The notes under the pieces were generated by a model. It was not told where the DNA came from. It saw only the letters and a program-made list of their open reading frames with translations, and made no database searches. Below are positions 55,623 to 64,000 of a stretch of 64,000 nt of DNA, piece by piece. Both the position numbers and the translations under genes were made by a program. Each line of letters opens with the position of its first letter. The first letter of the stretch is position 1. This DNA is from Lepidodermella squamata (lineage: Eukaryota > Gastrotricha), in assembly GCA_047495785.1 (NCBI GenBank), contig JBLDXI010000046.1:310001-374000 (forward strand), given 5' to 3'.

Positions 55623-56640
55623 TTTTTCCGGGAGATACAAAATTTCAGCATAGAAATAATTGCTCATCCTTCTCGCAAATATATATGGCAATGCGCATCA
55701 TAAATGTTGAATGAACCAACGCCAACGCTTTCGCAGGGTTCGCAAAACTCGCAGCAATCCTGCATGTTTGGAGCCAGCGATGCAAAACCAGACGAATTTT
55801 ATCTTCTTTACGCGTGTCGTAGTTTATCGAATTCAAATGCACGTCTGAGCAAAAATGGTCATCAAAGCAAACACAAAAATAAAAAAGAAGAACGAAAAAG
55901 TATGACAAGACCCAGTTTCCCTGAATGTCTCGCGCGTGCTTTACCTGTAACATTCTTAAGCCGAGCATGGTTTCGGGCTGCGCTGAAAACTTGAAATAGG
56001 GTCCTCCTTTTAGCGGGACCAAATTTTGAAATTTTCTAGTGGCCTGAAATCGCTTCTCGGATATTTCTTTCGGGTCAAGATTGACCACAACAATTCTAGA
56101 AAAATCAGCAGCAAATTCAGCGTAACATTCTCTTTAAGGCTGAGTATTCAATTTCAATTCGGAACTAAGGTTTCGCCTACAATTCGTAGAATTATTCAAA
56201 AAATTACTCCAGAATTTCCTAAAATTCAAAAGTCATACAAAATTGTATTTATTCTCGTCAAAGTTTTTCAAAGTTTTGAAAATTAATTAAAAATCAACAG
56301 TAAAATTGTTTTAGCTTCGTCTCATTCAAGAGGAATTCAAGTTCAAATTCAAGATCAAATAATTCTTAAAATTCGATTCATGTCGAGTAGAAAAAGGTCA
56401 TTTGTGGAGTTCATTAGTCCATTCGCAATTGATAGCCGGAAATGTGATCACCCTGACGCCGGAATGGTCAAAATGAGAAAAAGTTCTAAACGGCGTTCCC
56501 CAATTTCCCAGATTTTTCCAACTGACCAACTGACAGAAATCTTATTTTCAGAAAAGCTAGTACTGGATCCTCAAACTTAGGGTTATACCACCTATTTGAA
56601 TAAACTCTCATAAAATTATCGAAAAATGTGGTGTAATTTA
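55623..56640. other. Intergenic between LE6 and the GT6 gene
   Basis: Open frames at 55645-56088 (minus) and 56026-56286 (plus) overlap each other and have no domains. Likely non-coding. Confidence 0.4.
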
Positions 56641-56646
56641 TTTCAT

Positions 56647-57784
56647 TTATTCAGCACCATTTAGGTCGAACAAGTAATTATATGTCCTAATTAATGAGTC
56701 ATTTTTCGGCTGTTGAACAATTTTCGGTAGATAATTGTACTTTTTCGCAATTTTACGCCGCCGCCCGCCCGACGGGTAGCAGTACGAGAAGGACAGCATA
56801 ACACTAGGCGGGTTGTCGATAAAATATCGATTCAAATGCGCCTGTTCGTGAAACCTCGCAATAATGCGTTTCTCAACATCAGCGCGCACGTTTTTCGCTA
56901 AATCTCGCCACAACGCCATAACTCGGTGATTTCGACCGCCGTAGAAGCACCCCGTGTAGTAGGTTTTCGTGTTCTTCTCAGTTGGACTAACGTAGGCCGT
57001 TGATTGGGTTTCATTTCGCTCGAGGCAGTCGTCCCATTTCGATGAGAGAATGCCGGATTGGCACATGTCCTGAGTCCCGACTAGGTCGCCCAAAATTTCA
57101 TAGCCAACATCGTCGTCGAAATACATTTCGGCATCGAGGGAATAGAAAAATTCATATTTCTGAGGAATAAAAATTTAAATTTAAAAAATTTAAAAATTTA
57201 AAAATTTAAAAATTTAAATTAAAATTGAAAATTGAATAAAATATGAAAAATAATTGAAAATTTCATTAAAAAATTTGAAAATAAAAATTGAATAAATTTG
57301 GAAAAATTCTGAAATTGATGGAAAAAATGTCATTTCAAATTAAATTTTTAAATTATTTTGTATTTATTGAAATTAAGGAAAAATGAAATAAACGTACATC
57401 AATTATATGATTTGAGCCGATAAATTTGAAGTAAATTTCCGGTCGATAAATGCTGGCACCGGGCCAGCCCAAATTTGGCTGGTAAACATAAGTCACCCTG
57501 GTTGTGTTTGCTACGCCTCGTTTCGCATCAGTGAATATGTAAAAATGATGCTCGGCCACGTTTTTCAACAGATGTTGCTCAGCTGTCCGTAACAGCCGCT
57601 TCGTTAGCGGGAAATATTTGCCGGTTGCCATGACAAAAATCGCGAGTTTCGGCTTGGCTATAGCAGGTGAGACGATTTCATCGGCTGATTTTACATCGTT
57701 GCCATTTCGGAGAAATACGCAATAGAAAATAACAATAGCAAGCGCTAAAAGGATGAATTTGCTCGATCTAGCCTTCAACTCCAT
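56647..57784 (-). CDS. GT6-family (ABO/alpha-1,3-galactosyltransferase-type) glycosyltransferase, 2 exons
   Basis: Exon 1 57784-57398 and exon 2 57159-56647 (phase 0, 238-base AT-rich intron) give 299 residues. Type II protein: membrane helix at about 12-28 (ILLALAIVIFYCVFLR) and a short stem. Catalytic features match the GT6 fold: KLAIFVMATGKYFPLTKRLL, HHFYIFTDAKR, FFYSLDAEMYF in the place of the DxD metal site (DAE here), VGYEILGDLVGT, CFYGGRNHRVMALWR, and FHEQAHLNRYFIDNPPSVML near the C-terminus. The family transfers Gal or GalNAc in alpha-1,3 linkage. GT6 is best documented in vertebrates and some bacteria. Acceptor unknown. Confidence 0.88.
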
Positions 57785-58540
57785 TCGTATATAGAGAGAA
57801 TAACATACGGTTGTGAAAAAGGAGAGAGAAGAAGGAGGAGAAATGAATTTTTTCTATTTTAGCATTCATAAAATCGATCCACCTAAATGATCGCGTGGAT
57901 TTTGTGCGCGCGATATCGTGAGAAAATTGGTCATTAATTTTTCTAAATTCCTGGTGTTTTCTTTGTTTCAGAATCGATATTACCGATCGACCACATTTAG
58001 ATAATTATATTCCATCAATTTCGCATTGATCTTTGGAATCGCTGTTACTTGAAATTCGACTTTCGAAATTTTTTGAATTTTTTTGAAAATGTATGGCATT
58101 TCAGCATCTGCTCAGTGGCCTCATTTCGGACAAAATAAATTCCAACTTTGGAATCTTTGCCAAGTCCCTCGTTTTCATCGTTGGAATTCATAATGTCCGA
58201 AATGAGGTCACCTTGGACAGAATCTTAAAGGCCACCAATTTGTTGCATATAGCACGATCAGCGATTCGGAATCGATTTCAAAATTCGATTTCAAATATTG
58301 ATTCTACAAATCAGGGATTTTTCTTTAAATTTCATTACACGCCTGAGAGCACCAGGAATCAAAAATACAAAATTCCGGGTTTAATTTCCAACAAGAAAAG
58401 AAAGCGGCCGGGAAAATCGTTGCCACGAAATTAGAATTAACCTATAAATGTTGATTAAATTCTTTTATCGTATTTTTTATTTCCGCACCCTTTCATCGAG
58501 TAAAAAGGACTCAATAAAAATTTTCAAAACGTTTTCAAAT
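57785..58540. other. Intergenic with one fold-back element
   Basis: 58119-58145 (CCTCATTTCGGACAAAATAA) pairs with 58180-58207 (TAATGTCCGAAATGAGG). The open frame over it (58093-58434) is fold-back sequence, not a gene. Confidence 0.6.
58119..58207. repeat. Fold-back hairpin, about 28-bp arms
   Basis: CCTCATTTCGGAC plus AATTCCAAC on the left pair with GTTGGAATT plus GTCCGAAATGAGG on the right, with one small internal mismatch and a 34-base loop. Confidence 0.8.
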
Positions 58541-58542
58541 GT

Positions 58543-59559
58543 TTACTCCAATCCACCATAATCTCTGAGTAATTGCTGTAAACCGCGATATCCACGTCGT
58601 TTCGCGTACCAAGAAGCAGTCTGATTTTCGTTATTTCTCGCATTCACCTCAGCGCCTCTTTCCAGCAATAAACGGGCGCAATCCTTCTGGTTCGATTTAG
58701 CCGCTATTAACAGCGCAGTGTCGCCTAAATTATCCTTCGCTTCGATAATTGACCCAATTTTTTCGTCACTCAACTCATCTAGTAATAATTTCGCCATTTC
58801 CAGATGACCTTTAGCCACGGCTATCATCAACGCAGTTTGCCGGTCGAATGCGCTTTGAAGCGATTGATTTGTGCCGTTTTCAAGGAGAAACTTCGCGATG
58901 GGGATGTGGTTGAAACCAGCCGCGGTCATTAAGGCCGTTTGCCCGGTTATTTTTTCGAATGCGTCGATTTTTGCGCCATTTTTCAGGGCTGTTTTCACAG
59001 CTTCGACTCGACCAAACGTCGCAGCAGTAAAAAGCTGGAACTGAGCCCGATCGTCCTAAATGCATTAAAACTTGAGCATTACGAAGATCAGATGGAAATG
59101 TGAAGAAAAATAACCTCAATTTTTTGGAAAAATATTTTGAAAAACTCGACAAAAATCGAAAAAATAGTTAGGAATTTTTTAAACTAAAATTTTCTTAAAT
59201 TAAATTAAAAACTCAAGATAAAAGAAATAATAGGAAAGTTAAAATGGATCAAATTTGATTATTAAAAAATATTGATTTAAAAATATTAAAATCGTCCTTT
59301 AAATATTTCAACATATTCAACCTTGTAAGTTTCAGTTGCGTTGTTGTACGATTCCGCGGCAGCTTTTGCCGTATTGATAGCAAAATCCATGTCGATTCCT
59401 TTCACCTAAACGCCAACGAAGGAAAATTATTGCCAAGAATCGAGCTTCAGCCAAATTTTTTACCGCATTTTTGTTACAGGCGTGCGATTGTTCAGCTATA
59501 AAAATTGCTGCGATGATCAGAGTGTTCAGGATTTTTTGTTTAATTCCGAAAGAATTCAT
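58543..59559 (-). CDS. Secreted ankyrin-repeat protein, 3 exons
   Basis: Exons 59559-59464, 59405-59322 and 59055-58543, all phase 0, sum to 693 bases, 230 residues. The N-terminus is a signal peptide (MNSFGIKQKILNTLIIAAIF, cleavage near SHA). About 30 linker residues follow, then four to five ankyrin repeats: QLFTAATFGRVEAVKTALKN, GQTALMTAAGFNHIPIAKFL, RQTALMIAVAKGHLEMAKLL, GDTALLIAAKSNQKDCARLL and a half repeat QTASWYAKRRGYRGL. Ankyrin repeats are usually cytosolic, so a secretory leader is unusual. If exon 1 is wrong, a cytosolic form starting in exon 2 is possible. No neighbour is related. Confidence 0.82.
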
Positions 59560-60570
59560 GGTAGCGGATAGAAAACTGGTTTAAATTTCGAGATTTCGAC
59601 GTTTTTAAACACCATATAACATTCCTGAGCTGCGTTTTTATGCTAATTAGATCAAAACGTGTTGCGACTTGTGATACGTGAATGAGAAATTCCTAAAACA
59701 ATTAACCAGTTTGTATCTATTTCGGAATTAACCCGTAACAAAAATGTGACCAATTACAGGGCCGGAATAATCAGGAATGTGAGAGAAAATCAGAAGAAAT
59801 GCATAGCCCGAATTTGTAAGGAAACCCCGTAAGAAAAGGCCGTTGCATATGCAAATGAGCATCGGGCGTCCAAAAAATTATCCGCCAATCGTCCGAAGTT
59901 ACTCAAAAGCACGTTTGATAAATTGCCAAAAATCAGCTAAAAATCGAGAAAATTCTCAAAATTTGCTGGGAAATGAGGAAGAATCCACATTTGCTTGAAT
60001 TTTGAAGGAAATTTTCCATCCATCAATACTAACCCCAAGTTGTGCCTAAAAAAACGACAGACCGTCATAACAGCAAATACCCAAAACAGCAAACGCGACA
60101 AAACAGCAACATTTTCAACTTGCGACATAACAGCAGAAACACGATGCATCTTTCACATAGTAAGTTGTTGCTGTTTTGTCGCATTCGCTGTTTCGCGAAA
60201 TTGCTGTTTTTTCGCCGTACCTAAAAACCCTGACCCCAGAATATGTCTAATGTGGAGTGGGTAAAATAATTCATCCTGCCTCGTCTGGGCCCGCAGTAAA
60301 GGTTCAAGTGTTGAGGCCTAAAAATGCTATGGGGTACGTGAACTGAATTAATCGAATTCGAGTTGAAATATTAAAGTAATGAATGAAACCTGTCAACGAG
60401 TCCAATTTTTGATGCACAAAGCTCTTCAATTTTATTTCAATACTGTCCAAATACCGAGCTCACCACAGCAGTCCGAAAAACTGAGCAAATATAATACGAA
60501 GTCTTAATCCAGAAATATTCTGCTATTTTGCTATTGCGAGTCTCTTTTGCTACCAGTTCTACTTGACCGG
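59560..60570. other. Intergenic between the ankyrin gene and CL3
   Basis: 60050-60215 repeats words around AACAGCAA and CGACATAACAGC in both directions (imperfect inverted repeat with a TTGCTGTTTTGTCGCATTCG side). No coding support for the overlapping frames there. Confidence 0.5.
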
Positions 60571-60574
60571 TCCC

Positions 60575-63500
60575 CTAGATACGCTCGCATAGACCGGCTA
60601 GATTCCCACTGCAATACATTCGACCTATCTTCCCTTGATCAATGGAAACGCCTGAAAGCGAACTCATTCAAATTCCAATTATTTATTATTTATTGTTAAC
60701 ACTTACAGTGCACGAACTGGTTGGGCGGATCGTCAGGCGAAAAGTCGATAAGTGAGTTGTTGAACGGCTCGCCCGTAATCCAGGAATACTCAGCCAGATT
60801 AACACGTTGAGCACCGATCCACGCTCGATAGACAGTACCAACTAAGGCCTTTGCTGCTTCGAAGGTCGCGTTATCTCGGATTATGGCCAGAGTTTTGTTG
60901 AGGCTCGCACACTCAGCTGCCTGGACGGTTTGGTTTCTCGACGTAGTGATCAGCTGGAGGTCGGATAAGGCCTGGAATATTACTTATAGTTAACATATGT
61001 TACTGTTCAACTTGAAAATTCTACTCACCGCGCCAGAACAAAGAACAGCGTTGCTGGAACCACATCGGCCATCTATGAAGCCTTCTGAATACATGCGCAA
61101 ACCTATTCACAAAGAGACAAAAAAACAAAAAAGATAATTCCATTTTTTATTTTTCAGGCCCAGTGTATTCCGTCAAAAAACGGCAGGGTAACAGGTTGGC
61201 AGGAAAGCTTGAAGGAATTCAAGAAGCTGCCGAATAGCTGTATTTCTGTAAAATTGAAAACCCGATGAAAAAGCACACAGAATTTGTTCTCGCACCTAAA
61301 AACCTCTGAAACCCAGTTCCTACCCAGCTGCTGGCTAGCCAAAACGGCCAGAAAAAAAGCTGCTCATCCGTTTAATTATTTGTTCACTTTCCTTGGCTAC
61401 CATTCTCAGCATACCGTAATCCGGTACAACTTTGAACAGGTACAAGTTTGAACATTTCACGCAAATCAGCTTTTCTCTGAAACCATGGGGATCTACCGCT
61501 TGGGAATTTTACTGAATATAGGTCTCGTTGAGGTCTAATAGTTTGCCAAGTTTCATCAACACAGCCCCTACGGTCTCTTCCTTAAAAATTCCCGAAAAAA
61601 CAACGTTTTTGGTCTACTTTGAAGTTTGAAGTGTTGTCCTGCGATAACCGTAGCAGATATCCGCGAGGTCCAACTTGGCGAATTCAAGCTTATACTTTTC
61701 TGAAGAAGTAGCCAAAAAGGCACGCCCTTCTATAGAGTGGTTTTCGCGTGGCATGCACTCGAAGTTGCAAGGGTAGCCGGTACAACTTTGAACACTCGAA
61801 AGTACAACTTTGAACACCATGGAAATTCATTATTTTCACCTCAAGGAGAATGTTTCAAGTTTTTTATAGACTTCGCTCGCATTTACTGAACTCCACTATG
61901 CTCCATTGAGAACGTAGTGATCAGAAAAAAGACTTCTTATCTCGTAATGGCAACAAATTAATTTTAAATACCGAGCAAAAAGTCCACCATAAAAATGTTG
62001 ACAGCTTATTTTTTCGAATTTCACGCACTCCGTTCTCTATGAAGGTGAAAATCGCAAATTTCACGCGAAATTCTCTGCGCACGGATAAAGGTGGATTTTT
62101 TATTACACGAAATCTTGGTGTTCAAAGTTGTACTCCGCTGTTCAAAGTTGTACTTTTGGGGTACCCCTTGCCAAATCCTTACGCTTGCGAATTTCCGAGA
62201 ATAAAAAATATCAGGATGCTACGCAAGGCGGCCCCTATCGAACTACGTTGAAAACCCGACCAAAATCGCATCTGTTGAACTTACACAGCACATTTAAATT
62301 TGCATGGACGTATGTGTTCAAAGTTGTACCGGATTACGGATTACGGTATAACCAAATAAACAGAAAAGTTACTGTAGCAGAAAAACAACTTACAGGAGCC
62401 AGTGCTAACCGGGTTATAGAGTCCCCAAAATGGCGAGTTCATGTCAACAAGACTCATATCGTCCTCCCATCTGAAGCTCGCGACGAGGCCGATGAAAGCC
62501 TTAGTCGTGCCTAAAACTTGATTAGCGGCGTCTAGATCAGCCTGAGTTTTGATCGTTGCCAGTTGTCCGCCTTCGCTTCGACAAGCCAGTACTTTAGAAC
62601 GGAAGGATGCAGAATCGACGGACAGAAAGTAACGGTTCAAGTCACGCAGACATGCCGCGTAATTGTCAGCAAATTTCGTCGAGTTTGAGTAGGTTTTCAC
62701 CTGCATTTTAAACAAAAATGTATGACAATATCCTGAAACGGAAGATCGTGAAAAGAAATGTACCGACAATTTTAAAAATTTTGAAATTATGAGACACGTT
62801 GTACATCCAACTTACAATTGTTGCTCCGTTCGGGCAGAGGTTGTAACATTTCTTGCCGTTTGAAGTGTCGCACTGAACAGCATTCTGAAAAATTAAAATT
62901 GGACATTTTAGTATTTCAATTCAAGCTTTCTTACCCATGATAAGCACGTAGCTCTGTTTCTGTAGATGCCCGTGGAAAATTCTTCGGTTTCATTAGCTAG
63001 GCAGCGGGTTCTGTTCAGTCGACAACCGGTAAATTCCCGAGTAGCAGGGTTGAAGCATCGGATGTGAGGTTTTACAGAGTCGGCAAGATCACCTGGGAAG
63101 AAGCACAACCAAGAAAATTCGGAATTAAAATTCTTGAAAAAATGCATCACTCACTGTTGACATTACCCAGGCATGCGTCCAAGTTTGCCAATCCCGTCAA
63201 TTTTTTTGTCTAATTTGAAACATATATTTTGATCAAATAGTTAATTTTTTGTCCTGTTACCGTATTGACTGGACATGAAAACGAACTCGGCACGCAGCTA
63301 ACAAACTTCTGGCTGGGATCAACGCATGAATCGACTTTGAGGTTCTATGAGAAGTTCATGTAAATAGATGAAATAAAATTGATGGATGTTTTCACCGTTA
63401 GTGAGTTGAGGTCATTCGCGCAAGCCACCAAGTTTGTCTTGAATGGATATGCGCCATTGTAAGAACCGCCAACCTAGATAACATATTAACAAAGTAAAAA

Positions 63501-63973
63501 GTTACAAGTCAGTACGAAAAAAGTACTATTTTAAAATCTAAAAATTAGAAAAAAAATAATTCTGTAAAATAAGTAGTACCATTTTCCAAATTCTTAGCAA
63601 TTTCAACCCGCAATTTCAATCAAAAACAAACATTGTGACCATAAAATTCCCACCATGATTTCGGTAAATTTTCCACATCCAGGATTGCCAGGTCGGCAGG
63701 TTGCTGCATTAGTTGAAAAGCCATAGCACAATCTAGCAGTCTGCGGGTGGAAAAAGGAAATCCAAGATCGAAAAATTTATACCCTTCTACTTTGGACTAT
63801 CCATGTGTGTTCAAAATTACCTGATATTCGCGCAAGAGAGAACAACCGCTGGGTAGCTAGCGGCAATCAGTGAATCGGTCGTCGAACTGCGAGAAGCAAC
63901 GAGCCCACTGTCCACATAGTACAAGCTGGCTAGCAGCAAAGATCGCGGCCAATATTTCGAGTATTAATTTCAT
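60575..63973 (-). CDS. CL3: secreted protein with two C-type-lectin-like domains, 11 exons
   Basis: Exons 63973-63821, 63740-63654, 63473-63396, 63344-63261, 63209-63155, 63092-62935, 62884-62816, 62700-62394, 61102-61029, 60971-60707 and 60651-60575 sum to 1407 bases, 468 residues, exact frame. Signal peptide MKLILEILAAIFAASQLVLC. Cys-rich N-terminal part. Lectin-like domain 1 has AFIGLVASFRWEDD, and domain 2 ends GLCERI. The 42-base exon 2 of CL1 and CL2 (GGSLTDQTTC) is deleted, so 14 residues with one Cys are missing. Intron 8 is 1291 bases because of a 933-bp MITE, against 50 in CL1. It looks like the functional copy of the family here. Confidence 0.9.
61414..62346. mobile_element. 933-bp MITE with TA target duplication in a CL3 intron
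   Basis: Left end CCGTAATCCGGTACAACTTT and right end GTACCGGATTACGGATTACGG are inverted repeats (the right has an extra GGATTAC). TA flanks both sides (61412-61413 and 62347-62348), as with Tc1/mariner-type elements. The motif GTTCAAAGTTGTAC or its reverse occurs at least six times inside. No transposase frame. The CL1 intron at the same position is only 50 bases, confirming insertion. Confidence 0.85.
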
Positions 63974-64000
63974 TTGTTTACGATAACTAAAACCGTGAAA

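Noticed and set aside
58093-58434. 113-codon plus-strand gene
   Set aside because: Starts inside a fold-back repeat; no domain or codon support.
1-64000. CRISPR arrays, operons, ribosome binding sites, phage or plasmid origins
   Set aside because: The sequence is eukaryotic (spliced short-intron genes, secreted EGF/lectin proteins); the repeats are transposon-derived or simple.

Overview
The window is nuclear DNA of an invertebrate animal. Coding regions are split by very short introns (mostly 45-70 bp) with GT/AG borders. They encode signal peptides, EGF, LamG-like and C-type-lectin-like modules, retinol-dehydrogenase-type SDRs, a class-C-receptor-like ectodomain and Golgi-type glycosyltransferases. 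The DNA between genes is full of short DNA transposons, fold-back elements and a tRNA-derived SINE. I cannot name the phylum from sequence alone. Nothing suggests a prokaryote, organelle or virus.

Layout. 1-14 kb: repeated units of a small secreted Cys-rich gene (PS1-PS4, minus strand) facing away from a receptor-like gene (R1 intact-looking but frameshifted, one short relic). The units are interleaved with SINE, hAT-type MITE and fold-back elements. 14-20.4 kb: a tandem array of three-exon SDR genes on the plus strand (SDR-A with a stop, B, C, a 5' relic, D). 20.7-34.5 kb: minus-strand genes for a secreted LamG-like plus four-EGF protein (LE0 relic, LE1, a LamG relic, LE2, LE3), with a retrotransposon relic, a DNA transposon and SDR-E. 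36-43.5 kb: an unrecognised multi-span membrane protein, LE4, a GT15-type mannosyltransferase and a 48-copy TTCCT array. 44-64 kb: a 12-exon secreted lectin-like gene in three copies (CL1 without a start codon, CL2 truncated, CL3 reading out of the right end), SDR-F, LE5, LE6, a GT6 (ABO-type) glycosyltransferase and a secreted ankyrin-repeat protein.

Theme. Five gene families expand by local duplication and decay side by side. For almost every family the window holds intact copies, a damaged copy and a fragment. Exon coordinates below were rebuilt by hand from splice signals and agreement between paralogues. Five of the LE genes, five SDRs and CL3 give exact open frames when joined. Secreted adhesive or lectin-like modules (LE, CL), small secreted proteins (PS) and glycosylating enzymes (GT6, GT15) dominate, so extracellular or surface biology is the likely common context. 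No pathway linking them can be proved from sequence.
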